Assembly: GCF_963576615.1 (NCBI RefSeq)
Contig: NC_088716.1
Span: forward strand, 63,104,728-63,168,727
Length of the DNA: 64,000 nt
Source of the DNA: Watersipora subatra
Lineage: Eukaryota > Bryozoa > Gymnolaemata > Cheilostomatida > Watersiporidae
Direction: 5' to 3'
The position numbers and the translations under genes were made by a program. Positions 23,801-31,099 of this stretch are shown here, in pieces (positions within the stretch are counted from its first letter, which is position 1; every line of letters starts with the position of its first letter). The notes below the pieces were generated by a model that was given only the letters and a program-made list of their open reading frames with translations, had not been told where the DNA came from and did not search any database.

Positions 23801-23843
23801 CCGTTGTCATCTTTTACGAGTGAAGCCTTCTCGCTCTCCATCG
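4905..23843 (-). CDS. ano7-like: anoctamin (TMEM16), ANO7-like, complete in 18 exons
   Basis: Calcium-activated chloride channel and/or lipid scramblase of the TMEM16 family, with ten membrane helices and cytosolic ends. Coding exons, 5' to 3' on the minus strand: 23740-23841, 21168-21335, 19544-19642, 18047-18162, 15309-15430, 14350-14524, 13921-14155, 13655-13798, 13332-13469, 12898-13099, 11554-11665, 10614-10668, 9092-9189, 7842-7981, 7492-7697, 6905-7107, 5437-5566, 4905-5060. They sum to 2601 nt (866 residues plus TAA); every junction is GT-AG and keeps phase. Hallmarks are [12 protein letters not shown] (dimerization domain), [38 protein letters not shown] and a terminal IIPDVP. Predicted calcium ligands are all kept: N581, E585, E631, E634, E663, D667. 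The INNFKE, AQDIG and [10 protein letters not shown] segments resemble ANO7 more than ANO1, which supports the subfamily call; channel versus scramblase is not decidable. An alternative N-terminus comes from 25393-25426. Several splice sites are reiterated in tandem. Confidence 0.93.
5067..5436 (-). other. anoctamin intron 17
   Basis: Intron between exon 17 (5437-5566) and exon 18. No repeat, element or exon was recognised in it. Confidence 0.6.
5957..6031. repeat. short inverted repeat in anoctamin intron 16
   Basis: The arms TTCAATTATTATAGCAAC and its reverse complement flank a short centre that is itself partly palindromic. This may be a small miniature transposon remnant. No target-site duplication was identified. 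Confidence 0.7.
6241..6707. mobile_element. fold-back element with ~210-bp inverted arms
   Basis: Left arm 6241-6450 and right arm 6501-6707 are near-identical reverse complements around a 50-bp loop. The outer ends read GGTCC.TATCGAAGACCGGTGC and contain a subterminal palindrome (CGGTC...GACCG). No coding capacity is seen, so it is a non-autonomous element. It lies in anoctamin intron 16 and would form a long hairpin in the pre-mRNA. The target-site duplication is unclear. Confidence 0.85.
6905..7107 (-). CDS. anoctamin exon 16
   Basis: Residues 705-771. It starts with [13 protein letters not shown], the conserved end of a membrane helix, and continues into the last extracellular loop. That loop carries two N-glycosylation sequons (NQT, NAS). 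The split codon with exon 17 makes RCHYRDY, matching the conserved C-R-Y-R-D-Y motif of the family. Confidence 0.93.
7492..7697 (-). CDS. anoctamin exon 15 (calcium-site helices)
   Basis: Residues 637-704. Holds the most conserved family segment, [16 protein letters not shown], followed by IIEVRLDA. E663 and D667 correspond to the glutamate/aspartate pair of helix 8 that binds calcium in TMEM16 structures. [14 protein letters not shown] is ANO7-like. Confidence 0.95.
7842..7981 (-). CDS. anoctamin exon 14
   Basis: Residues 590-635. A basic cytosolic linker ([15 protein letters not shown]) is followed by [11 protein letters not shown]631 and E634 match the two helix-7 glutamates that bind calcium. 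The acceptor (TTGCAG) sits about 20 bp from a 26-bp tandem array. Confidence 0.93.
7998..8157. repeat. 26-bp tandem repeat beside the exon 14 acceptor
   Basis: About six copies of a unit containing CTATAGTGACAGTGTGACAC. On the coding (minus) strand it ends about 20 nt upstream of the exon 14 acceptor, so it overlaps the region expected to hold the branch point. Confidence 0.93.
8158..9091 (-). other. rest of anoctamin intron 13
   Basis: Unique AT-rich intron sequence between exons 13 and 14. Short open frames here have no splice context or recognisable protein content. Confidence 0.6.
9092..9189 (-). CDS. anoctamin exon 13 (calcium-site helix 6)
   Basis: Residues 557-588: [10 protein letters not shown], then a helix ending [10 protein letters not shown]581 and E585 match the asparagine/glutamate pair of helix 6 that gates calcium-dependent opening in TMEM16 proteins. 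The CxxxxCLIEL start is typical of the ANO7 branch. Confidence 0.94.
9310..9840. repeat. two small degenerate tandem repeats in anoctamin intron 12
   Basis: At about 9325-9386 there are three 20-bp copies containing ACCAGCAGGTGTAAGTA. At about 9763-9840 there are three or four copies of a 24-bp unit containing TGCAGGTG. Neither adjoins an exon boundary. Confidence 0.75.
10614..10668 (-). CDS. anoctamin exon 12 (55 bp)
   Basis: A short exon encoding residues 539-556 ([18 protein letters not shown]). This is the extracellular link that starts FxGxPxxY in anoctamins, between FFKGR of exon 11 and the CxxxGCLIEL of exon 13. It enters in phase 2 and leaves in phase 0. Confidence 0.9.
10815..10888. 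repeat. two adjoining palindromes in anoctamin intron 11
   Basis: 10815-10856 is an inverted repeat with arms of about 16 nt (CTATAACAGTTAGTA and its complement). 10855-10888 is a perfect 34-nt palindrome (17-nt half AGTGTAATGTTACACTA, no loop). TGTTACACT motifs recur across both, so the second may derive from the first. Confidence 0.85.
11554..11665 (-). CDS. anoctamin exon 11
   Basis: Residues 502-537, [12 protein letters not shown] then [20 protein letters not shown]. This is the family's helix 5 signature (F-Q-F-x-N-x-Y) ending in KGR. It follows the intracellular loop where alternative exon 10 donors would insert residues. Confidence 0.94.
11690..11945. repeat. ~22-bp tandem repeat upstream of the exon 11 acceptor
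   Basis: About 12 degenerate copies of a unit containing TCTCTATACA.CCTCATTA. The array ends about 25 bp from the exon 11 acceptor on the coding strand, but does not include the splice site itself. Confidence 0.93.
12045..12902 (-). repeat. minisatellite of 30 reiterated 5' splice sites (intron 10)
   Basis: Thirty copies of a unit of 27 bp (25-bp and spacer variants also occur). On the coding strand each carries CCTTG|GTAAGTAC. Twenty-six copies keep the donor GT; four read GATAAGT and have lost it. The copy at the exon edge (12898) is the authentic exon 10 donor, so the array grew from that junction and now fills the first 860 bp of intron 10. The 27-bp unit keeps reading frame: the next two donors would add GKYILRHSL or 18 residues before a 25-bp unit shifts frame. 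Confidence 0.95.
12898..13099 (-). CDS. anoctamin exon 10
   Basis: Residues 434-500: helices [20 protein letters not shown] and [20 protein letters not shown], then KLAVFLTHL entering the loop between helices 4 and 5. The donor at 12898 is the first of 30 tandem donor copies, so the 3' end of this exon could vary in 9-residue steps. Confidence 0.94.
13332..13469 (-). CDS. anoctamin exon 9
   Basis: Residues 388-433. A cytosolic linker ([32 protein letters not shown]) leads into the start of helix 3. Upstream, 13495-13525 is a palindrome with GAAATTGAGTGAAT arms, just inside intron 8. Confidence 0.92.
13655..13798 (-). CDS. anoctamin exon 8
   Basis: Residues 340-387. Contains the helix 2 signature [15 protein letters not shown] and [15 protein letters not shown], among the most diagnostic anoctamin segments. 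It ends in an acidic DFEENE. Phase 0 at both ends. Confidence 0.96.
13921..14155 (-). CDS. anoctamin exon 7
   Basis: Residues 262-339. [18 protein letters not shown] and helix 1 ([17 protein letters not shown]) are followed by the first extracellular loop. The loop carries the conserved cysteines (C..CPQCDNIC...NQSC) that form disulphides in TMEM16 structures, plus an NQS sequon. Confidence 0.95.
14228..14372 (-). repeat. tandem duplication of the exon 6 donor junction (x3)
   Basis: Read on the coding strand, the exon end plus donor (CCCTATGATGCTATACG|GTGTG) recurs twice more in intron 6 as CCCTATCATGCTATACC and CTCGATAATGCTATACA. The units are 41-46 bp, and a second shared block, GCTTTTTAACCC, lies between copies. 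The repeat therefore contains coding sequence and its splice site. Copies have diverged, so it is older than the intron 10 array. Confidence 0.85.
14350..14524 (-). CDS. anoctamin exon 6
   Basis: Residues 204-260. [20 protein letters not shown] is followed by [21 protein letters not shown], the conserved end of the cytosolic N-terminal domain. The donor (ACG|GTGTGTGTG) is a weak match to consensus and is the copy from which the adjoining tandem duplication arose. Confidence 0.94.
14636..15180. repeat. 16-bp tandem repeat in anoctamin intron 5
   Basis: About 33 copies of ACTATAGAATAAGTAG with point variants (GTAGATTAT, GTAAACTAT). The unit contains the self-complementary CTATAG. The array ends at an inversion point marked by palindromes. 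Confidence 0.96.
15180..15268. repeat. perfect 51-nt palindrome at the edge of the 16-bp array
   Basis: 15218-15268 reads as 25-nt arms (AAATCCTTCAATTTACTTAT...) around a central base pair. A second, shorter one at about 15170-15202 has CTATAGACTACTTATTCAATAGTCTATAG symmetry around its middle. Both contain ACTTATTCTAT, the reverse complement of the array unit. This points to template switching at the array end. Confidence 0.88.
15309..15430 (-). CDS. anoctamin exon 5
   Basis: Residues 163-202: [20 protein letters not shown], then [14 protein letters not shown]. The F-x-S/N-x-x-R-x-x-M/I-V-x-E-I/V-L pattern is conserved in anoctamin N-terminal domains. Its acceptor is the downstream-most of four tandem copies. 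Confidence 0.93.
15424..15599 (-). repeat. tandem 44-bp repeat of the exon 5 acceptor (x4)
   Basis: Four copies with exact 44-bp spacing start at 15424, 15468, 15512 and 15556. Each carries, on the coding strand, TTATTATAG|GTTTATT plus the next 12 nt of exon 5. The potential acceptors are at 15430 (authentic), 15474, 15518 and 15562. Splicing to an upstream copy would read [10 protein letters not shown] and then TGA, so those copies would act as decoys or poison acceptors. Confidence 0.93.
16013..17175 (-). CDS. possible small nested gene: 82-residue membrane or secreted peptide
   Basis: Three candidate exons inside anoctamin intron 4, on the same strand: 17072-17175, 16940-17018 and 16013-16078 (249 nt, ending TAA). 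They keep phase through GTAAGA/TATAG and GTATGT/CTACAG sites. The product starts [10 protein letters not shown] and has a 20-residue hydrophobic helix ([20 protein letters not shown]). It continues as a Cys-containing segment ([23 protein letters not shown]) and ends [24 protein letters not shown] lies at 17223-17230, about 50 bp upstream of the ATG. Doubts: the first intron would be only 53 bp, shorter than any anoctamin intron, and no family is recognised. Without splicing, the first exon alone encodes a 35-residue hydrophobic peptide ending GSVVT. It could also be chance open frame. Confidence 0.35.
17223..17230 (-). promoter_or_regulatory. TATA-like element upstream of the nested candidate gene
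   Basis: TATAAAAA on the minus strand, followed about 30 bp later by a short pyrimidine-rich leader and the candidate ATG at 17175. The spacing fits a core promoter with a leader of about 20 nt. Seen by motif only. Confidence 0.3.
18047..18162 (-). CDS. anoctamin exon 4
   Basis: Residues 124-161, [20 protein letters not shown], then an acidic run [10 protein letters not shown] and TSPFFKDGK. This is the variable linker of the N-terminal domain and is the least conserved exon. It is assigned by its good acceptor (TTATATAG) and donor (GTAAGTT) and by exact phase with exons 3 and 5. Confidence 0.85.
18354..19238. mobile_element. TTAA-flanked inverted-repeat DNA transposon (non-autonomous)
   Basis: The element 18358-19234 is bounded by TTAA on both sides. 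Its inverted ends start AGGTTGACTTGCAA and match for about 150 bp (18358-18510 against 19085-19234). The TTAA duplication is the signature of piggyBac-type insertion. No transposase remnant is seen in the 570-bp interior, so it is a MITE-like deletion derivative. It lies in anoctamin intron 3. Confidence 0.85.
19419..19550 (-). repeat. 25-bp tandem repeat of the exon 3 donor (x5)
   Basis: On the coding strand, GTAAGTCAACTCTGTTATTC follows exon 3 directly. Four more 25-bp copies follow, starting GTATGT, GTATGT, GTAAGT, GTAAGT. Each keeps a usable donor. A +25 or +50 donor shifts frame; +75 (AAA|GTAAGT) would add 25 residues in frame, and the frame stays open across the array. Confidence 0.9.
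19544..19642 (-). CDS. anoctamin exon 3
   Basis: Residues 91-123: [20 protein letters not shown], then [13 protein letters not shown]. This is the anoctamin block F-x-K-x-H-x-P-W...L...AE-x-L-x-x-K-x-P. Phase 0 at both ends. Its donor is the head of a five-copy donor repeat. Confidence 0.95.
20735..20815. repeat. (TA)n microsatellite
   Basis: About 70 bp of uninterrupted TA dinucleotide in anoctamin intron 2, ending TATGTATATTAC. Likely length-polymorphic. Confidence 0.98.
21168..21335 (-). CDS. anoctamin exon 2
   Basis: Residues 35-90: ...[20 protein letters not shown], then a charged helix [24 protein letters not shown]-x-R-x-I/V-D-Y/F-V-L is the start of the anoctamin dimerization domain. 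Phase 0 at both ends. Confidence 0.96.
21504..22263. repeat. 17-bp minisatellite in anoctamin intron 1
   Basis: About 44 copies of GTCAGGTGACAAGTATT, very homogeneous at both ends and more diverged at 21890-22060. The plus strand of each unit carries TCAG|GTGACA, a weak donor-like motif in antisense orientation to the host gene. Confidence 0.97.
22738..22832. repeat. 23-bp tandem repeat (x4)
   Basis: Four copies of a unit containing TACAATATGGGYGCGACGTC. It is locally GC- and CpG-rich compared with the surroundings. The minus-strand open frame through it is a by-product. Confidence 0.93.
23393..23517. repeat. near-perfect 125-bp palindrome with 4-nt loop
   Basis: Left arm 23393-23453 and right arm 23458-23517 are exact reverse complements, except for one extra C in a CCCCCC/GGGGG run. 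They are separated by AACA. The arm begins TAGCCTGTCTTGACAAGC and its inner part is GC-rich (GTCGAGCGGCGAGCAAC). The absence of divergence means a very recent origin or ongoing correction. It lies in anoctamin intron 1, about 220 bp from exon 1. Confidence 0.95.
23740..23843 (-). CDS. anoctamin exon 1
   Basis: Encodes [20 protein letters not shown] and 14 further residues to a phase-0 donor. The ATG at 23841 is the first after an in-frame TAA. However, TTCTAATGCTTAG|CG directly before it is a plausible acceptor with a branch-point-like CTAAT. If that is used, the codon GCG joins it in frame to the upstream exon 25393-25426. Confidence 0.82.
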
Positions 23844-25392
23844 CTAAGCATTAGAATCAGTGACTCGTTAGACAGGTATGACAGGCATAACAGGTGCTTG
23901 CTTGCAGGTTTGCAGGGAAGGAATCAGAAGCGATCAGTCATATTAATTCAAGGGTTATGTTATGTGTGCAAAGAGAGAATAGAACATAGATCTATGCATT
24001 ATACTCCTGAAGTTTCCCTTAATGGTAACAAGTACTATTTTTGAGATCGTCTAGGGACCAGACAAGCTCCTGAGTGGTTTATGGCATAAAAACTACTGTA
24101 TATGACAATCATACAATATGCATCTCATAACATAAAAGCATCACTCGTAGCTGATGTTATCTTATTCTAATGAGGTCAAGGTGAAAGTTGAGGAAGTTAC
24201 TTAACAAAATATGTGTGTAACAAACTCAAAGCTTGGGCCAGCAAATCTGTTTACTGTTAAGAGTGTGACACTTCCTTGTCAATGAGGTGTTACTCTTACA
24301 ATTAAGTCTGGTGGGATGCCAACCTAACATACATCTACTTATAGGTAATTACAACTTGTTCAAGTCTCAAGCTTCAGGTCTATCCCTTTCAACACATCTT
24401 GAGTCCTTCCCTCTCCAAACCTCTCAAGTCTCTCCCTTTCCCTTCCCCTTTACCTTCCCCTCTCTTCTAACTGAAGTTGTTCCCCCAGCTCGTGAACCTC
24501 TCCCATTCCTAAAGCCTCGAGTATTCTAGTGCCCTTCCACAGTGTTTAATTGTTTAAAGTGTCTAACTAGATCAATGGTAGTTATCAGCCCATGAAGCTC
24601 TGACGAGTAAATGATCAGTAACAGGCTATTGTAGAGAAAAGCTAACAGACCGACAAGGAACGGCAGTGTAAATTTTTAAATTAAATTTTTAAAATAAAAT
24701 AATGAAAACATAGCAAAATAGCGAGCTTAGTGAAATAAATAACATGACTGTTGCTTGGTAACATATCTTTATCTTTGCTACTTAAACACAGAGCTTTAGC
24801 TCCCACAATCCAGCCTGTATTTCTCACTGAGTGCAGACCTTTGTTTACCTTCGGTGCAGCAACTACAGGAACTGCTAGATAAAAGTACAAATAACAAAAA
24901 GGAGGGTAGAAAATCGAGTAAGTAGAAGGTGAGCAGCTCCAACCCCGGAAAGACGACTCCCAGAAGCAATATTTCCCTCTGACCTAAGCCAAATATGATT
25001 GGATAGTTCGATTGGACAATTTGTGAGTCACTCTTCCGGTTAAAGAATGGTATAATTACAGTGTAATATTATGGTTACAGCTTAGTGTCACAGTTACAGC
25101 ATAACATTGCAGTACTAGCAAGCAATCATTTCAGATCGGCAAAGAGACCATTCAGAGAAAAGTACAATTTTTGACATTTATACAGCTAAAAGTGAGGCCC
25201 AAATAGAAACCACACAGAAGTATTTAAATATTTTTTTGACAAGCTGAGAGCTTTTAAAAAAGTACAATATTTTTTTCAGTTTTTCTTTGAGATTCTCTAA
25301 ATGTGCAAATGTTAATGCGAAACTGTAACTTATAAATGAATGTTCTCTTTTCCCTGAGCAGCCTGTGCTAGCACTGACGCTGGCTTGCATAC

Positions 25393-25426
25393 CCGGTGAA
25401 AAGACAGCGGCAGGATGCTCCTCCAT
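25393..25426 (-). CDS. possible upstream first coding exon of the anoctamin gene
   Basis: The minus strand reads ATG GAG GAG CAT ... TCA CCG G|GTATGC, encoding MEEHPAAVFSP plus one base. Spliced to the acceptor at 23843 it joins in frame, giving an N-terminus 12 residues longer (878 in all). An AG (TTTTTGAGCAG) lies 17 nt upstream of the ATG, so an untranslated exon may precede it. Supported only by splice motifs and phase. Confidence 0.45.
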
Positions 25427-26402
25427 CTCAAATTCAGATCGCTCTGCTCAAAAATATGATGGTCAGTATTGAAAGAGGGATGAGCATTAGCAGGTTAGTC
25501 CCACACTTAAGCTTATCCTCGTGACCCCTCATTTAGTTTCTATTGCGCAATTTTAAGGATCGTGTTGATTAATGTTTCCTCTGCCGTGCATTATAGTTCA
25601 ACTATTAGCTAAGTTAGCAACCTAGTCTGCACAGAACACAAATCATATGCACAACACCTGCTGAGTATTGGAATGGACGTCACATGACACATCTTATCGC
25701 TAGCACGGCTATGAACACATGCGACAACACTGCTACAACAGATTGATTTCTGCCACCATCTAGCCTTAGATCCATGTACTTTCATCAAAGACTACGAGAT
25801 GTAATTGTCTTTAGTGTCTGCGTGAAAGATAAGTAAGTAGTAATCTGGCAGCTGAACTAAGTCAAAGGTATGAAGACACAGATGTCTTACCCTCTAGTTC
25901 CATTTCATTATCATCTACAATGTGACAACGAGCTATTCACTGTCGGTAGCTAGCAATATCTATCTACCATTTTGCCATAGATCTGGCAGCGGCTTTTAAA
26001 GGAAGTATAGAGCGAGGCAAGAGTGTACAGGAAGTGGAAGCAACGAAACTGCAGCCAAAGTTGCAAGTTTGTAGCTCGAAAAACTAAACTCAATCTCCAT
26101 CATTTTGTCACTTTAAAAAGTTAGTAGTTTATATATTTTAAGGTTTATGAGAATAAGATGTTTAATAAGTGTAGCTGTTTATTTCAAATTGCTGAAAGGT
26201 TGACATTTTTGGTTTGGTGCCAGTCAAGATGAACTATCGCATGAGGAAGCCCCTCATCAGATGCACAGGCACATAACCCGGTGTAGCCTTCATTCCTCAT
26301 CTCTCTCTCAAGCTATAAGAAGCTCAACGCCCCTAACACTCTTAGCAAAGCTTGCAAGCATGAAAGTTAAAGCTCTAGACCTACTAGCAGTGCAATACTT
26401 AC

Positions 26403-26423
26403 CGACTCTGTAGGACTGCAGAG
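26403..26423 (-). other. candidate 21-nt untranslated microexon
   Basis: On the minus strand a strong pyrimidine tract and acceptor (CTGTTCCTTTCCTGTTGTAG) are followed by 21 nt and a near-consensus donor GTAAGTATT. It lies upstream of the possible first coding exon of the anoctamin gene and on the same strand, so it would fit its 5' leader. Evidence is motif quality only. Confidence 0.3.
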
Positions 26424-28310
26424 CTACAACAGGAAAGGAACAGTGACCTAGTATAGCGGGTGCCTTTCCGTCACCTACACATTTGGAGGTCTTCCAAGCA
26501 ACCAAATGGATAGTTATTAATGTATTTACGGCTGAATTGCTGAGGCCCAGGAGACACGTGAGGGGCAGTCATGCATGGAAAGTCATGAGTTTAGACGTCT
26601 TCCATAATAACAACAGTTAATATTTATAAGGTAGGGCAGGGTTTAACCTACGTCTGTGCGCGGGGAGACAGACATGTACTGGTCAGGCCTCTGGACTTTC
26701 TCGTTGCATGAATAAAGTTAACAACTAATGAGGAGTTCTGAAAAATAATACCTGTTGAGAATTTACACGCTACACTTTCTACACAAATGTGGTTTCAATT
26801 CAAACTTATTACATGAGAAGCAGCATTATTGACACTCGCAAGCTCTCGCACTAACCGTAACCTAAGCGTGTTTTACTAATTCTCAAAAACTCAAAACAGC
26901 TTGTGGCTCATTCTCAACTCGTGGCTCCTTCTTTTGCTGTTTCTCAAGCAGTTGATGAAATATCTCTTTGCTATCTTGTGCTCCACTTCTAATGGTATAT
27001 GATACGGCAGACAAAGCGAACACACAAAGCAGGGGAGATAACGCACACGCCACACAAACTACAACCCTTTAAAATGCAACTTTTAGAGTTGTATACCAGT
27101 TTTCTCAGATGCAGGTAGTTTCTGGGCATTTCAATATAAAACTAAATAAGGTAATATTAGAATTCATAGACAGCATCTGATGGTGGATAAACTTCTGAAA
27201 CAGGTTAAGTTTGATAAGGGGTGCATACCTAGATGTCTAGCAAATGAGTTCTTAATAAGTAAATGATGGCGGGTCATATGTCACCATGTAACTGATGTCA
27301 TACATTTACCGGCTTAGACGATAGGTTGTGGAATGTCAAAAGTGGGCAGGCGCCAGCATGTTTCCCAAAGGTACTGATGGTGGTCATTGATATTGTATCT
27401 GGGTGATAGTTGTGGTATGAGAAATAGAGGTTGATAACTCTTCTATTTATATCTGTTATGTTTTGAGCTGACATAAATTATATGCTTGTGCTGATGCAAT
27501 CTTCCAGTTTCCAACATTCACATTTTATTACCAAACAGCCTTTTAAACAGGGAGTTGTCCAACCCTGACCCAATACCTTTAGTTTAAATCCATAAAATTT
27601 ATTTGAAAAAAGATCATAAGCAAATCTGTTTTATGGGCCTCTTATGTTTTCCTTAGCAACCCGCGTTCATCCTCTTATGTTTTCCTTAGCAACCCACGTT
27701 CATAAATAAAATATGGTGAGAGAAAAATGATAAAAACTCTAATATGATCATTATAATATATTTCTATATAATACTTGGTAAAAACAGTTGTAATTGAAAA
27801 GTTATTAATTAGTTCATAGAAGTTGTCTAAAAGGTTTTGCTGCATAAAATAGTGGTCAAAGCTCTTTTCTGTTGCACCACTAGCAATTTATAGCTTACTT
27901 TTTCAGTAGAGGAAAAGGAGGTACAAGAGGCTTCAAGAAGGTAATCACCACTTTATGTGACTTCTACAAAGCATGTGATGTGTGTTATACGAGTATATCC
28001 TTTTGTATATCCTTTTGTATCCTCGTATATCCTTTTGGTGGCAGCAACATATGCTGCTCCTTTAAACTGCCGCTTATTTCCCTTTGCTGAGAATGATGAT
28101 CATGATCAGCTATGATACCGCAGGTGTCTCAGGTGCCACAGGTGTCGCAAGTGCCCCTATACGGGTCAGCAGCCAATCTTGCAGGCCATCACATCACCAA
28201 AATGTATGTCAGCTCTTTCAAGCTAGACAGATTTTTAAACCTTAACACCCATTTTATAAAACACTCAAACTGTGAAAAAGTTCTGAGCAGTTGGTCAACC
28301 TACTATTAAC
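26424..28310. other. gene-poor stretch
   Basis: No supported exon. Includes a 31-bp direct duplication at about 27645-27707 (CTTATGTTTTCCTTAGCAAC twice) and a 9-bp microrepeat (CAGGTGTCT type) at 28120-28157. The anoctamin promoter may lie here. Confidence 0.5.
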
Positions 28311-28466
28311 CTGTGAGCCTGTTGACCTGTAAACTATCGACCTATGAGCTTGTTGACCTGTGAACTATCGACCTGTGAGCTTGTTGACCTGTGAACTATC
28401 GACCTGTGAGCCTGTTGACCTGTGAACTATCGACCTGTGAGCTTGTTGACCCGCGAACTATCGACC
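28311..28466. repeat. 31-bp tandem repeat (x5)
   Basis: Copies of a unit containing GTTGACCTGTGAACTATCGA with few changes. Non-coding. Confidence 0.93.
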
Positions 28467-28954
28467 AAAAACTTATTAATCTGTGATTTATCCTGGTTGG
28501 TCACTAAAAGCAAAGAGCTTGGAGCAGAATAAGAAGGAGACTGTAAAATTGAATAAATATTTAGCTGAGATAGGACAACTCCCCAATGTAAATAACACTC
28601 AGAGGGTTGTTTCCTATATAATATTATAAATAATCAACATGAACGTCTTAAGTAAAAAATGCTATGCATGGAATTATAAAATGTACACTGGAATTGATGA
28701 ATGGAAGTATATTAAAAAGTAAAACGATTAGCTGGCATACAAATATAATTTATAAAAAAATTACAAAAAACTCAAAGTAAACGAAATGGCTTTGACCTTG
28801 ATACTCGCCAGCAACTGTTTGGTTTGCATAGCTACACCACTGAGCTTTTTTGATTTTCTTGGAGTTCCTAGAGTTTTGAGTAACTAAATGGATAGGCTCA
28901 ACATCATAGAGCCTTTAACACTCATAGCCGTGAGTGTTAAAGGCTTAACATCAT

Positions 28955-29373
28955 GGCACTGACTGCACTAGTACTATCAGTACTAGTGCAGTCAGTACTA
29001 GTATTATCAGTACCTGTATTGATAATACTAGTACTGACAGTACTAGTGCTGTCAGTACTAGTGCTGTCAGTACTAGTACTGACAGCACTAGTACTGACAG
29101 CACTAGTACTGATAGCACTAGTACTGTCAGTACTAGTACTGACAGCACTAGTACTGACAGCACTAGTACTATCAGTACTAGTACTGACAGCACTAGTACT
29201 TACAGCACTAGTACTGTCAGTACTAGTGCTGTCAGTACTAGTACTGACAACACTAGTGCTATCAGTACTAGTACTGACAGTACTAGTGCTATCAGTACTA
29301 GTGCTGTCAATACTAGTGCTGTCAGTACTAGTACTGTCAGCACTAGTACTGTCAGTACTAGTACTGTCAGTAC
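28955..29373. repeat. 15-bp quasi-palindromic array with unit inversions
   Basis: About 28 units built on ACTAGTACTGTCAGT and ACTAGTACTGACAGC. ACTAGT is self-complementary, and the linker occurs both as GTCAGT and as its near-complement GACAGT/GACAGC, so orientation flips within the array. Long Leu/Val-rich frames are open on both strands only because of the repeat. Confidence 0.95.
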
Positions 29374-29402
29374 TAGGCGGGACTACCTTTCCATTGTATC
29401 AG

Positions 29403-29567
29403 ATAACACCAGCACTGCTTAGCACTGAAAACACTAGGCTGCTGGACAGGAAACTAGAAGATGCAATAACAACATCTCACACACTAAAGAAGAGTGCTGA
29501 TGCTGTCAGCGTGGATGAAAGCTGGATATTAAAGATAATGCACCTGGTTGAGCACCGATTCACTTGA
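29403..29567 (+). CDS. possible terminal exon, product not recognised
   Basis: A fair acceptor (CTTTCCATTGTATCAG) is followed by 54 codons and TGA. The encoded residues are ITPALLSTENTRLLDRKLED, then AITTSHTLKKSADAVSVDES and WILKIMHLVEHRFT. It looks like an amphipathic, possibly coiled-coil segment, with normal amino-acid use unlike the adjoining array. No upstream partner exon was found. It could be a chance open frame. Confidence 0.3.
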   Translation: MTPALLSTENTRLLDRKLEDAITTSHTLKKSADAVSVDESWILKIMHLVEHRFT

Positions 29568-30247
29568 TAGCTAATCAATTATTATGGGTATAATCTCGCT
29601 GTCCTGTCTCTGTAAGTGGCGCAATTTAGAGCTAAAATTGGCTTCCTCCCACACAGCTCTTAGAGTCACTATCTTGACTGCTTGTGGAAGGTAAACAATG
29701 ACATGCCTGTTCGCTGATAAAGAATGCATCAGGAAACCTTAAGTTAAAGTTATCTCCCTCCCTCCCCGACAGCACGCTGCTTACCGCTTCTACAGTAATC
29801 GAAAGTGCTGAAAAGTTCCAAACCTAATTTAATCATGATCTACTATAGTGAAGGTGTCTTTGAACTTTTACCATAGTCTCTGATATTAGAATATATTCTC
29901 AAATCCCTTCATTCTGTTTGGGAACTTCTCAACAAGTTCTTGTTTTCTACTTGGATTTTTCCCTCTTCTCAGTTTAACCTTTTACTTAGAGCTGCATGAG
30001 TCAGCATTATCAGTGATAGTGAATCGTATGAAATATGAGAGCCGTATTTTATTAAACCGCGAGAAACGATGAAGTAATTGATATGAATTTATAGGTCACT
30101 CTGTGAACTAAACTGTAAATTAAAAAGCAACAGCGTGTGCCATTTGTCTTTTCTCATAAAAAGTGGCCAATCAGAGGCGCAGTAACAGAAGTTATAGTTT
30201 TAAACTCAAGTACAACTTGTAAGCTGAGGCAGCTGTGGACGAGAATA

Positions 30248-31052
30248 CAGTAGACGCTCCTATAACGTAAATTCCAGATAACGTAAAGAATTTATGTGAA
30301 GTTTTTGCTTCGTACTACATCAAAAATTTCATATAACGTAAAGTGTTAAGTCGGGCGAGTTCTCAAATTCGATTTTAATATTAATCTATCTCGCTGCACT
30401 TATAGCGGTGTATCTATTAAGTATACAACTTCCATGACATTATAGTTTGTCATGATAGATCATCAGATGTGTCGACAAAACAGAATAGGTAGCTGCGCAA
30501 TCGTTAATAAATACTTAAAGGCGGTCGATTGGTGCAAATGTTACAGCGTCAGTCTACCAACCTAGATGCCACGAGTCGGAGTATCGTCAAAAGTTGTTTT
30601 TTATCCTAACCTTAACCTCTGGATACAGATAAACGACGAACAGGTCGTACAGTTTTTTATAGTCAAAATATTTTGTTGTTTTGCTTTATTGTAGGCGAAT
30701 AAAATATTCGTTATTAGTTTTACTTTCCAGAATAGACTTTGCTGTTTAGAAAAACTAAGCAAATCGTTGTAAATGAATGTTGAAGATGTGCAGTTCTCAT
30801 CAACTCACCGTAAAATTACCGCAATAATCGTCTATAAAACCGGTGAGATTGATCAGAAAAGTGAGAGAAGTTGTTGAAGCAAACCAATAATACTACGGTA
30901 CAGCCCAGTAGTAGTATGGTACAACCCTCAAAGTAAAAAGGTTAGGTCAAGTTTTTCTTTTTTGTATGGCTAAAGGGGTGAGTTTGAGAAGATCTTGGCA
31001 TGGATTAGGCAATTTACATGTATTTTACTGTCCTTATAACATAAAATCTGTC
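30248..31052. mobile_element. pogo/Tigger-like non-autonomous element, copy 1
   Basis: Starts TA|CAGTAGACGCTCCTATAACG, the CAG-type end with TA target expected for pogo/Tigger elements. It is collinear with 41410-42270 (about three-quarters identical by eye) through to ...TTTACTGTCCTTATAACATA. The right terminal CAG end is not recognised, so it is probably truncated. An internal tRNA-like segment lies at 30521-30592. No transposase frame. Confidence 0.72.
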
Positions 31053-31099
31053 ATCATAAATGCCATCTTGCTGCTGCTAAAAGATAACATACTTTAGGT

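Noticed and set aside
28112..28309. Cys-rich reading (CLRCHRCRKC) that resembles a zinc finger
   Set aside because: Produced by a 9-bp microrepeat (CAGGTGTCT-like); no His/Cys spacing of a known domain and no partner exon.
28951..29402. Leu/Val-rich frame preceding the candidate exon at 29403
   Set aside because: It is the ACTAGT array; only the part after the acceptor at 29402 has normal composition.
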